Below, one piece after another: positions 1-6,556 of a stretch of DNA of 14,595 nt. How positions within the stretch are numbered: the stretch's first letter is position 1; each line of letters opens with the position of its first letter. Below the pieces are notes generated by a model. It had not been told where the DNA came from and searched no databases. It worked only from the letters and a program-made list of their open reading frames with translations. The stretch comes from JBEVMS01 sp040508515 (GTDB taxonomy: Bacteria > Pseudomonadota > Gammaproteobacteria > Xanthomonadales > Rhodanobacteraceae): the NCBI GenBank assembly GCA_040508515.1, contig JBEVMS010000033.1:1-14595 (forward strand), in the 5' to 3' direction. Both the position numbers and the translations under genes were made by a program.

Positions 1-27
1 AAAACCCCGCCGATGGCGGGGTTTTGT
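1..27. terminator. Bidirectional intrinsic terminator after dksA-like gene
   Basis: Perfect inverted repeat AAAACCCCGCC / GGCGGGGTTTT with a three-base loop (GAT), flanked by a T-rich run on the plus strand. It lies 24 nt past the stop codon of the minus-strand dksA-like gene. The A and T tracts on either side let it work in both directions, so it may also end a gene arriving from outside the window on the plus strand. Confidence 0.85.
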
Positions 28-50
28 TTTACGAGCATCACAATGGACGC

Positions 51-1220
51 TTAGTCGCCCATCTGCTTCTGCAAGTGCTCGCGGCGCTCCTGCGCGTCGA
101 GCGACAAGGTGGCGATCGGGCGGGCGTCAAGCCGCTCCACGCCGATTTCCTCGTCGGTTTCCTCGCAGTAGCCGTAACGGCCCTCTTCGATCCGGCGCAA
201 GGCCTTGTCGATCTTGGAGATCAGCTTGCGGTAGCGGTCGCGGGTGCGCAGTTCCAGCGAGTTTTCCGTCTCGCGGGTGGCGCGCTCGGCTTCATCACCG
301 ACATCGCGCACTTCGTCGCGCAGGTTTTCCATCGTCTGACGCGACTCTTCCACCAGTTGCTCACGCCAATCGCGCAGTTTGTTGCGGAAGTAAGCCAGCT
401 GGCGCGGCCCCATGTACTCCTCGTCGGAGTTCGAAGAAGGACGGTAGCCCTTGGGCAGTTCGATAGTGACCGAGGAAGGCAGCGCGTAGCGCCCGTCTTC
501 CTTGGTAAGGCCGTTTTCTTGGTTGGCTACGTTGCTATTCATTGCGGACTGCGAAGGTTTCTCTTTATTAGGAGGGGTGTGACGCGCGGTGGCCGAGGCT
601 ACTCGCGGCGTCGCCACGGCGACTACACCGGCCGCTGCCCCCTTGCTTTTGACTGGGGCGACGGCCACCGGAACGGGCGCGGAACGGACCGGCGCCGCTA
701 CCGGATCGGCTTTCTTTGCCGACGCCTTGACCGGTGGGGCCGGGGCGACGGTCTTGCTGATCGGCTTGGGCAGCGCTTTCTTGCTGACCGGCGCCGCATT
801 TTTACCGCCAACAGGCTTGGCTTGCTTACTGGCCGCCGGCTTGCCGACGGACTTTAGTGGAGCGGTCCGACCGACGCCTGCCGCTGCGACCTTTTTACCG
901 GTTACCGGCTTGGCCGCGGATTTGGACGCTGCCTTGGCGACTGGCTTGGCTGCCTTGGCGACTGGCTTGGCTGCCTTGGCGACTGGTTTTTTAGCCATCG
1001 GCTTTTTGCCGACCGCCTTTGGGGCCATAGGCTTAGCGGCCACTTTAGGCTTGGCGGCGGCGACTTTCTTGACCACCCCCTTGGCGACCGGCTTGGCGGC
1101 ACGTACGGGTACAGCCTTGGTCTTGCCCGTCTTGCCCGGACTTGCCTTGGCCGCAGACACTCCTGCGCGCGCCTTGGCCATTGCGGAACTCTGCGTGGTT
1201 TTCGCCATTTCCCTCACCAT
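51..1220 (-). CDS. dksA: DksA/TraR-family RNA polymerase-binding protein with long Lys/Ala/Pro-rich N-terminal extension
   Basis: DksA-family proteins enter the RNA polymerase secondary channel and, with ppGpp, retune transcription, including that of rRNA. The last ~157 residues (about 233-389) align with E. coli DksA: EEYMGPRQLAYFRNKL, a coiled coil, and LELRTRDRYRKLISKI. At the coiled-coil tip the DxxDxA signature reads DEAERA, so the first Asp and the Ala are kept and the second Asp is Glu. The zinc finger is degenerate: CEET...LSLDA keeps one Cys (about residue 352) and has Thr, Ser and Ala at the other three positions, as in zinc-independent DksA forms. Residues ~1-230 are Lys/Ala/Pro-rich like a histone H1 tail and include three AKPVAKA repeats. 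ATG at 1220 was chosen because GAGG lies 6 nt upstream and a promoter sits just before it. ATG at 1208 is almost as good. The longer frame to 1319 runs through the promoter and is unlikely. Confidence 0.9.
   Translation of the reverse strand: MVREMAKTTQSSAMAKARAGVSAAKASPGKTGKTKAVPVRAAKPVAKGVVKKVAAAKPKVAAKPMAPKAVGKKPMAKKPVAKAAKPVAKAAKPVAKAASKSAAKPVTGKKVAAAGVGRTAPLKSVGKPAASKQAKPVGGKNAAPVSKKALPKPISKTVAPAPPVKASAKKADPVAAPVRSAPVPVAVAPVKSKGAAAGVVAVATPRVASATARHTPPNKEKPSQSAMNSNVANQENGLTKEDGRYALPSSVTIELPKGYRPSSNSDEEYMGPRQLAYFRNKLRDWREQLVEESRQTMENLRDEVRDVGDEAERATRETENSLELRTRDRYRKLISKIDKALRRIEEGRYGYCEETDEEIGVERLDARPIATLSLDAQERREHLQKQMGD
928..990 (-). repeat. Three tandem 21-bp repeats inside dksA extension
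   Basis: Three consecutive 21-bp units (928-948, 949-969, 970-990). The first two are identical and the third differs only in its last bases. Each encodes the heptapeptide AKPVAKA (in phase) on the minus strand. An in-frame repeat of this kind can gain or lose copies by slippage without breaking the reading frame. Confidence 0.85.
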
Positions 1221-1241
1221 TTTTGGCCTCGGCGGCGGGCT

Positions 1242-1270
1242 GTTATAGCCGATTGACCTTACACCAGCAA
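1242..1270 (-). promoter_or_regulatory. Sigma70-type promoter for dksA-like gene
   Basis: Read on the minus strand, a -35 hexamer TTGCTG (1265-1270) is separated by exactly 17 bp from a -10 hexamer TATAAC (1242-1247). Transcription would start near 1235, leaving a leader of ~15 nt before ATG 1220 with its GAGG ribosome site (1227-1230). Seen by eye; no start site has been mapped. Confidence 0.65.
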
Positions 1271-1335
1271 CCGCCCATCTGGGATACTGCTCGGACTTAT
1301 TCCGCCAACTAGACGCCAAGGTCCGTGCGGACCTC

Positions 1336-1605
1336 GTGAATCCATTGACCCGGCTGATCCTTTTTTTGCTCCATGCCTACAAGCGCGGCCTGAGCCCCCT
1401 GCTGGGAAAGCGATGCCGTTTTCATCCCAACTGTTCCGATTATGCACGGATCGCGGTGGTGCGCTTTGGCCCCTGGCGTGGAATGCTTCTCACCGGCTGG
1501 CGCCTGCTGCGCTGCCAGCCCCTATGCAGTGGCGGCGCGGACCCGGTGCCCGAGCGCTTCGAGTTTCGCCGTTGCCGTTCCCACGGAGATTTACATGAGC
1601 ACTGA
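1336..1605 (+). CDS. yidD: YidD membrane protein insertion efficiency factor
   Basis: A small inner-membrane-associated protein that helps insert and fold membrane proteins with the YidC/Sec machinery. The 89-residue product has the family signature: an N-terminal amphipathic helix (LILFLLHAYKRGLSPLLG), RCRFHPNCSDYA with two Cys, then RFGPWRG, WRLLRCQPL and GGADPVP. Length is normal. It starts at GTG 1336; no strong Shine-Dalgarno is visible, and a palindrome GGTCCG-TG-CGGACC (1320-1333) sits immediately upstream. Its end overlaps the dihydroorotase start by 11 nt (1595-1605), suggesting translational coupling. In many bacteria yidD sits between rnpA and yidC; here it is paired with pyrimidine synthesis instead. 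Confidence 0.93.
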   Translation: MNPLTRLILFLLHAYKRGLSPLLGKRCRFHPNCSDYARIAVVRFGPWRGMLLTGWRLLRCQPLCSGGADPVPERFEFRRCRSHGDLHEH

Positions 1606-2932
1606 GTGGCTGATCAAGCACGCCGAACTGATCAACGAAGGTCGCCGTTTCCAGGCCGACCTGCGGGTCAAGGACGGCCGCATCGAAACTATCGGCGAAG
1701 CGCTTGCGCCCCGCCCCGGCGAGCAGGTTATCGATGCGACCGGCCTGTGGCTGCTGCCCGGCATGATCGACGACCAGGTGCACTTTCGCGAGCCCGGACT
1801 GACCCAGAAGGCCGACATCGCCTCCGAATCGCGCGCCTGCGCCGCCGGCGGCATCACCAGCTTCATGGAGATGCCCAACACCAAGCCGCCGGCGCTCGAC
1901 CGTGACACGCTGGAAGCCAAGTACGCCCGCGCCGCCGAAACCTCGCAGGTCAACTACGCCTTTTACATGGGCGCCAGCAACGACAACCTGGAAGCCATCC
2001 GCAGCATCGACCCCAAGGCTACGCCGGGGGTGAAGGTATTCATGGGCGCCTCCACCGGCAACATGCTGGTGGACAACCCTGAGGTGCTGGATGGGATCTT
2101 CCGCGAGTCGCCGGTAACCATCATCACCCACTGCGAAGACACCCCGACCATCGACGCCCTGCACGCCAAGGCACGCGAGGTCTACGGCGAGGACATCCCG
2201 GCGCGCGAGCATCCGCTGATCCGTTCGCGCGAAGCCTGCATCAAGTCGACCCGGCTGGCGATCGCGCTGGCCAAGAAGCACAACAGCCGCCTGCACGTGC
2301 TGCATATTTCCACCGCCGACGAACTGGCGCTGTTCGATCCGGGCCCGCTCAAAGGCAAGCGGATCACCGCCGAAACCTGCGTGCACTTTCTGCATTTCGA
2401 CGCCGCCGACTACGAGCGGCTCGGGTTCCTGATCAAGTGCAACCCGGCGATCAAGGACGCTGCCGATCGCGAGGCGATCACCCAGGCCGTGGCCGATTAC
2501 CGCATCGACGTACTGGCCACCGACCACGCACCGCATCTGCTGGAAGAAAAAGCCCAGAAGTACGACAAGGCGCCGTCCGGCCTGCCGTTGGTGCAGTTCG
2601 CGCTACAGGCCGCGCTGGAGCGCGTATTCGAGGGCAAGCTGACGCTGGAACGCGTGGTCGAGGCAGTGTGCCACGCACCGGCGACACTGTTCGACGTCAA
2701 GCAGCGCGGTTTTCTGCGCGAGGGCTACGCCGCCGACCTGGTGCTGGTCGACCCCAATACCCCTCACACCGTGCATCGCGAGGAAGTGCTGTCCAAATGC
2801 GGCTGGTCGCCATTCGAGGGCGAGACGTTCAAAAGCTCGATCGTCAGCACCTTCGTCAACGGCCAGCGCGTCTGGGACGGTAGCCAGGTTGATCCGAACG
2901 TGCGCGGCCAGCGGCTGGCCTTCGATCGGTAA
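1595..2932 (+). CDS. pyrC: Dihydroorotase (class I-like, ~445 aa)
   Basis: Amidohydrolase that cyclises N-carbamoyl-aspartate to dihydroorotate in de novo pyrimidine synthesis (cytosolic). ATG 1595 has GGAG 6 nt upstream; the open frame extends further back but there overlaps yidD. Visible motifs: PGMIDDQVHFREPGLT (residues ~55-70), EMPNTKPP (~92-99), PGVKVFMG with candidate carbamylated Lys147, THCED with His179, LHVLHIST with His237, KCNPAIK (~281-287) and ATDHAPH with Asp310. The usual DxHxH metal motif reads D-Q-V-H here, so the first His is Gln61. As I recall, a known ~445-residue dihydroorotase subfamily shares this substitution, so activity is not excluded. A related cyclic amidohydrolase such as hydantoinase or allantoinase is less likely given REPG and MPNT. 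Confidence 0.88.
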   Translation: MSTEWLIKHAELINEGRRFQADLRVKDGRIETIGEALAPRPGEQVIDATGLWLLPGMIDDQVHFREPGLTQKADIASESRACAAGGITSFMEMPNTKPPALDRDTLEAKYARAAETSQVNYAFYMGASNDNLEAIRSIDPKATPGVKVFMGASTGNMLVDNPEVLDGIFRESPVTIITHCEDTPTIDALHAKAREVYGEDIPAREHPLIRSREACIKSTRLAIALAKKHNSRLHVLHISTADELALFDPGPLKGKRITAETCVHFLHFDAADYERLGFLIKCNPAIKDAADREAITQAVADYRIDVLATDHAPHLLEEKAQKYDKAPSGLPLVQFALQAALERVFEGKLTLERVVEAVCHAPATLFDVKQRGFLREGYAADLVLVDPNTPHTVHREEVLSKCGWSPFEGETFKSSIVSTFVNGQRVWDGSQVDPNVRGQRLAFDR

Positions 2933-2991
2933 CCCGCTCATCCATACCCACCGGCGACTGCCAAGCGGGCGTTACTGGATATGGGCAGGTC

Positions 2992-3021
2992 GATGCGGCG
3001 AAGCGCGACGCTTGCCGCATC
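2992..3021. terminator. Hairpin between convergent pyrC and folE2
   Basis: GATGCGGC-G-AAGCG pairs with CGCTTGCCGCATC around a three-base loop, a 13-bp stem with one bulged base. It lies between the two convergent stop codons, 5 bases from the folE2 end. No T-tract follows in either direction, so it may be a 3'-end stabiliser or a weak bidirectional terminator rather than a classical one. Confidence 0.4.
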
Positions 3022-3025
3022 AAAC

Positions 3026-3973
3026 TCAATCGGACGCGCCGTAACCGTCGGCAATACCCTTGCTGGCGTAGGCCACCGCGTCGTGCGGGTGCAGGCTTTC
3101 CTGATGCTCGACGCGTACCTGGAAATCGGCAATGTCGGCATCGCCGTTGAGCGCTCGCTGCACGCGGCGGGCCGCGTCTTCGCAGAACATCAGATTGCAG
3201 CCGTTAGCCAGCGCGAAGGCTTGCTCGTCCTCGCGTTTCACGGCCGTCTGGACGGCCGTACCCAACGCCTGCTCGACGCGATCGATCAGCTCGATCAGAT
3301 TGAGCTGCTGCACGTTGGCGTAGCGCACCTTGATCGCGGCGACGCTGCGCTGCGCATGCGGGGTGGCGACGATGCCCTGCTCGCTGCCAAGCCAAGCAAA
3401 CACGGCCGCGTGATCAAGCGCCTTGCCGGCGTCGAAATCCTTGGCGAACTGTTCCTGGATCAGCTGGCGCGACAGCGCGGCCGAGGCCGGACAGGTGGAT
3501 GAATACGTCACCTCGGTCGCCAGCTCAAGCTGAAAACCGGCCGGCCCCAACGAGGCATGGATGCGTACCGGATAGGCGCGCCAGCCGCTGTTGTCGCTGC
3601 GCAGCGCGCGACGTCGCACCAGTTGCTCGAACGACACGCTCAGCTGCGCGCGATCGGACAGCTCGGCGTGCGAGTCGAGAAAACGGCGCAGCAGCGTGTG
3701 CATCAATTCCGGCGTGAGGGTGTGCTCGCCCAGCGCCTGCTCGACCAGCAAGTACAACCGCGACATATGGATGCCGCGCTTGTCCGGCCGGGTCAGGTTG
3801 ACGAAGGCGCCGACCCGCGCGCTGGCGCGCTGGACATCGCCGTCGCCGCCGTCGAAGCGCACCGGCACCTCGATCTGGTCCATGCCGACCCAGTCCAGTT
3901 CGCCGGCCAGATGCGGCTGGGCGTGACTGGCCACGTCGGGCATCAAGCGCGCGGTGTTCTCTTGCTTGTTCAT
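3026..3973 (-). CDS. folE2: GTP cyclohydrolase FolE2 (type IB)
   Basis: Converts GTP to 7,8-dihydroneopterin triphosphate, the first step to folate and other pterins. The type IB enzyme is structurally unrelated in sequence to FolE and does not need zinc. Of 315 residues, recognisable stretches are HLAGELDWVGMDQIEVPV (~21-38), RGIHMSRLY (~66-73), STCPASAALSRQ with the likely catalytic Cys161, TPHAQRS (~204-210), FCEDAARR (~263-270) and HQESLHPHDAVAYAS (~290-304). ATG 3973 has AGGA 6 nt upstream; the open frame runs 53 codons further but without family similarity. It is the last gene of the minus-strand run, 103 nt after the synthase-like gene. Zur often controls folE2 elsewhere, but I see no AT-rich Zur-like palindrome in that gap. 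Confidence 0.92.
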   Translation of the reverse strand: MNKQENTARLMPDVASHAQPHLAGELDWVGMDQIEVPVRFDGGDGDVQRASARVGAFVNLTRPDKRGIHMSRLYLLVEQALGEHTLTPELMHTLLRRFLDSHAELSDRAQLSVSFEQLVRRRALRSDNSGWRAYPVRIHASLGPAGFQLELATEVTYSSTCPASAALSRQLIQEQFAKDFDAGKALDHAAVFAWLGSEQGIVATPHAQRSVAAIKVRYANVQQLNLIELIDRVEQALGTAVQTAVKREDEQAFALANGCNLMFCEDAARRVQRALNGDADIADFQVRVEHQESLHPHDAVAYASKGIADGYGASD

Positions 3974-4076
3974 ACTCAATCCTGTGGCCGCGCCACCTCG
4001 TGCTGGCTGCGCTAGCGCTCCGAGTTGGGGGCGTGCGAACGACGGCGCAATGGGGTCGGAAAGGAAACGCTGCGTT

Positions 4077-4916
4077 TTAGCCTTGCTGGCGACGCCATTC
4101 GCGCGCCGCTTGCCAGGCCTGCCAGGTGACACTCAGCCCTTGCCGACGCTGACCTTGGCGCAGCGCCAGCAGCGGCTGCGGGTGACGCGCCGCGTGTGCG
4201 GTCAGCCATCGCCCGTGACGGGCCTCCAGCCCGCGAAAAGCACTCAGCGGACCGGCCAGCCGCGACGCCGCGTCCCAGGCGCTCAGCAGATCGTTCAACT
4301 GCTCGACGATCGCCTGCTCACGCGCGACGCTGCTTTGCCGCAACTGGACCCGACTCAAACCATAGCGCGCTAGGCGCGCCATGGGCAGTGGCAGACGATC
4401 ACGCTCGGCGTCTTCTTCAAGCCGCAGCAAGGCGTATAGCACGTGGGTCAACGTCGCGATGCGGATGGCGCGCTCGGGCGGAGCCTGTGTACCGAACCAC
4501 CACGCGGTTTCCAGTCGCGCCAGTGCGCCGTGCAATGGTTCGGCGGCGGCCAGTTGCGCGGGGAAATCCGCTGCGGTGCCCTCTTCCAGTTGCGCCATCG
4601 CCGCCTGCACCGGTGCCAGCCAGCGTTCTGAGGACACCTGCGGGGCGCGTTGATCGGCGAATAACAGCTGAGTCAGCGGATGGCGACCGCCGCTTTGCGC
4701 CGCGCCGGCCAGTTCTTCGGCCCACCAATGGAGCTTGGCTACGGCCACCTGCGGCTCGCGGATGCCGTAAGCGGCGCCGAGCAGTTCCTGCTCCAGCGCG
4801 GCCAACGCCACATGCCCGGGATAACGCCGCGGCTCGACGAACGCCAGCGCAATGCGCTGCTGGGGCTGCACCGCCAGCCACTTGTCCAGATAACTCTGAA
4901 TGGCCGTCTCGCTCAC
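4077..4916 (-). CDS. Squalene/phytoene synthase-family protein, NDUFAF6-like, probably non-catalytic
   Basis: 279 residues with the fold signature of the squalene/phytoene synthase superfamily: ALAALEQELLGAAYGIREP (~38-56), VAKLHWWAEELAG (~59-71, matching the usual RLQWWRxxL), RHPLTQLL (~78-85) and LRLEEDAERDRLPLP (~164-178), which corresponds to the second aspartate-rich motif and its RLYLP tail. The first DxxxD motif is absent and the second keeps only the ED part. Prenyl condensation is therefore doubtful. It resembles the family containing the mitochondrial complex I assembly factor NDUFAF6, whose bacterial role is unclear. It starts at GTG 4916, overlapping the phosphatase stop as GTGA, so it is translationally coupled to that gene. 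Assigning carotenoid or hopanoid synthesis from the family name alone would be unsafe. Confidence 0.75.
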   Translation of the reverse strand: MSETAIQSYLDKWLAVQPQQRIALAFVEPRRYPGHVALAALEQELLGAAYGIREPQVAVAKLHWWAEELAGAAQSGGRHPLTQLLFADQRAPQVSSERWLAPVQAAMAQLEEGTAADFPAQLAAAEPLHGALARLETAWWFGTQAPPERAIRIATLTHVLYALLRLEEDAERDRLPLPMARLARYGLSRVQLRQSSVAREQAIVEQLNDLLSAWDAASRLAGPLSAFRGLEARHGRWLTAHAARHPQPLLALRQGQRRQGLSVTWQAWQAAREWRRQQG

Positions 4917-5590
4917 GCGTTAGCCTTGGTATGAACCAGCGCGGCCAGCTCCGCTGGCGTATCCAGCACCGCATCGGCGCCCCAGCTGTGCGGGTCGCCG
5001 CCATCCAGATAACCCCAACTCACCGCCACGGTGAACATGCCGGCGGCGTTGCCGGCCAGGATGTCGCGTCGATCGTCGCCAACGAACACGCCACCCGCCG
5101 GATCGATCCCGGCGCGCTGACAGGCCAGCAGCACCGGCGCCGGATCAGGCTTTTTCACCGGCAAGGTATCGCCCGAGACCACCGCCGCGGCGCGCCCGGC
5201 CCAGCCGATGCGCAACAGCAATTCGTCGGTCAGCGCCGCGGCCTTGTTGGTCACGATGCCCCAGGGCGTGCCCTGCGCCTGCAATTGCTCCAGCAGCGTT
5301 TCGATGCCGTCGAATGGCCGCGTGCGCTCGGCCATCATTTGCTGATAGATCGCCCGCTAGCGCGGCACCCGCGCCAGTACGGCGGCCTCGTCATGCTGCG
5401 GAAACCCCACCGCCAGCACCGCTCGCGCACCGCGCGAGACGACCTGACGCACCGGCGGGTAAGCCGGCGACGGCATACCCTCTTCGGCGCACTGCATCTG
5501 CAAGGCGGCGTAGAGATCCGGCGCGCTGTCGAGCAAGGTGCCGTCCAGATCGAACAGCACGCCCGTGATGGAGGACGGCCGTGGCTTCAT
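4913..5590 (-). pseudogene. mupP: HAD phosphatase, MupP/Gph-like, interrupted by in-frame amber codon
   Basis: Reading through one TAG (5357-5359), the frame gives about 225 codons, the normal length. HAD motifs are present: GVLFDLDGTLLDS (nucleophile Asp, near the start), IVTNKAAAL (motif II), KKPDPAPVLL (Lys) and VGDDRRDI (motif IV). The stretches VSRGARAVLAVGF, ERTRPFDGI and HSWGADAVLDTP resemble, from memory, Pseudomonas MupP (N-acetylmuramate 6-phosphate phosphatase) more than Gph. MupP also sits next to ubiG there. The amber follows LARVPR and precedes RAIYQQ in the same frame, so this is a nonsense change and not a frameshift. The 3' part could restart at ATG 5338 (or 5335), but no ribosome site is visible there, and it would lack the nucleophile Asp. 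The start ATG 5590 overlaps the ubiG stop as ATGA. A sequencing error remains possible; if so this is an ordinary intact gene. Confidence 0.75.
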
Positions 5591-6294
5591 GCGCTCTTGC
5601 GCGCGTGCAGCAGGTAGTTGATCGCGGTGACGCGGCTCAGCCAGGCCTTGCGATTGAGCGGGTTGTAGCCTAGTCCGGAGACATCTTCCAATTGCAGGCC
5701 CACGCGGCGCACCAAGCCGCCCAGCTCGGAGGGCTTGAGGAATTTGGCGTAGTGATGGGTGCCGCGCGGCAGCATGCGCATGACGTACTCGGCGCCCAGG
5801 ATCGCCGCGCCGAACGCGGCCGGGGTGCGGTTCAAGGTGGACATGAACAACTGCCCGCCGGGCTTGAGCATGCGCGCCAGATCGGCCACCAAGGCAGCCG
5901 GGTCGGGCACGTGTTCGATCAGCTCCATGCAGCACACCGCGTCGAAACTCGCCGGCTCGGCGGCGGCCAGATCGGTGGAGGATTGCACGCGGTAATCCAC
6001 GGTGAGGTTTGATTCGTGCAGATGCAGTTTGGCGATGCCGATAACCTTCTCGCCCAGGTCGATGCCCGTGACCTGCGCGCCGGCGCGTGCCAGCGCTTCG
6101 CTGAGCAAGCCGCCGCCGCAACCCACATCGGCCACCCGCGCGCCGCGCAGATCGAGCCGCGCGGCGACGTAGGCCCCACGCACCGGATTGAGATCGTGCA
6201 ACGGACGCGACTCGCCGTCCGGGTCCCACCAGCGCGCGGCCAGTTTGTCGAAACGGGCGATTTCGTCGGGGCTTACATTGGCGGCGCTTTGCAT
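5587..6294 (-). CDS. ubiG: Ubiquinone biosynthesis O-methyltransferase UbiG
   Basis: SAM-dependent methyltransferase performing both O-methylations in ubiquinone synthesis, at the membrane with the Ubi complex. The 235-residue product opens with the typical SPDEIARFDKLAARWWDPDG. It contains SAM motif I VADVGCGGG (~54-62) with acidic GID at ~77-79, then CMELIEHVPDP, KPGGQLFMSTLNRT, and the UbiG-type LPRGTHHYAKFLKP and GLGYNPLNRKAWLS. ATG 6294 was chosen over upstream in-frame ATGs because GAGGA lies 7 nt before it and the family N-terminus begins there. The stop overlaps the phosphatase ATG by 4 nt. The SAH by-product could feed MtaD encoded just upstream. Confidence 0.95.
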   Translation of the reverse strand: MQSAANVSPDEIARFDKLAARWWDPDGESRPLHDLNPVRGAYVAARLDLRGARVADVGCGGGLLSEALARAGAQVTGIDLGEKVIGIAKLHLHESNLTVDYRVQSSTDLAAAEPASFDAVCCMELIEHVPDPAALVADLARMLKPGGQLFMSTLNRTPAAFGAAILGAEYVMRMLPRGTHHYAKFLKPSELGGLVRRVGLQLEDVSGLGYNPLNRKAWLSRVTAINYLLHARKSA

Positions 6295-6556
6295 CAGATA
6301 GTCCTCACAAGCAGACGTACAGTTTAGCGCGGCTGCCATCTCTGCACGGTGCAACGCAGCTGCGCCGAATCGGCCTGCGCCAGCGCCGTTGCGGACAAAT
6401 ACTCGGCGCGCAGAAAAGTAGGCGCCGTCATGGTCGTCATCAGGTAGATCGCCGCTCACGCCGACCGCCTGCGCGCAGCCCGTCCAGCCAATCCTGGTGT
6501 GACTGCACGCTGCGCCAGGCCGTCATGCGGCGTCCGGCGCAGCCCACTCGCCGCGC
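6295..6556 (-). other. 262-nt gap between mtaD and ubiG
   Basis: No convincing gene is present. Just after the mtaD stop a stable interrupted hairpin (6511-6541, outer arms TGCGCC/GGCGCA with GG/CC and CCG/CGG inside) may terminate weakly or protect mtaD mRNA; no U-run follows. Nearer ubiG there is an 11-bp palindrome TGCACGGTGCA (6343-6353) and a -10-like TAAACT on the minus strand without a good -35. A 28-codon minus-strand frame (6440-6526) has no recognisable similarity. Confidence 0.4.

Noticed and set aside
928..990. CRISPR-like array from the 21-bp repeats
   Set aside because: The repeats are contiguous without spacers and are in-frame coding sequence.
24..1248. Plus-strand open frames of 277 and 219 codons opposite dksA
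   Set aside because: Low-complexity mirror of the Lys/Ala-rich coding strand; no motif, and the terminator and promoter fit the minus strand.
1253..1288. Promoter for yidD from TTGACC (1253-1258) and GATACT (1283-1288)
   Set aside because: The spacer is about 24 bp, too long for sigma70.
1490..2536. Minus-strand 348-codon frame opposite pyrC
   Set aside because: Shadow of the dihydroorotase gene, which has good motifs and ribosome site.
3974..4076. Zur operator before folE2
   Set aside because: The gap has a GC palindrome GCGCTAGCGC (4009-4018) but no AT-rich Zur-like repeat.
5336..5359. Programmed stop-restart making two phosphatase subunits
   Set aside because: No ribosome site precedes ATG 5338 or 5335, and the split falls inside the cap region, separating the nucleophile Asp from the other motifs; simple nonsense mutation or sequence error is more economical.
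4196..5617. Plus-strand open frame of 473 codons over the synthase-like and phosphatase genes
   Set aside because: Arg/Pro/Ala-rich composition typical of an antisense shadow; the minus-strand genes have motifs and coupled starts.
6440..6526. 28-codon minus-strand frame starting MTAWRSVQSHQDW
   Set aside because: Too short, no ribosome site or similarity recognised, and it overlaps a hairpin region.
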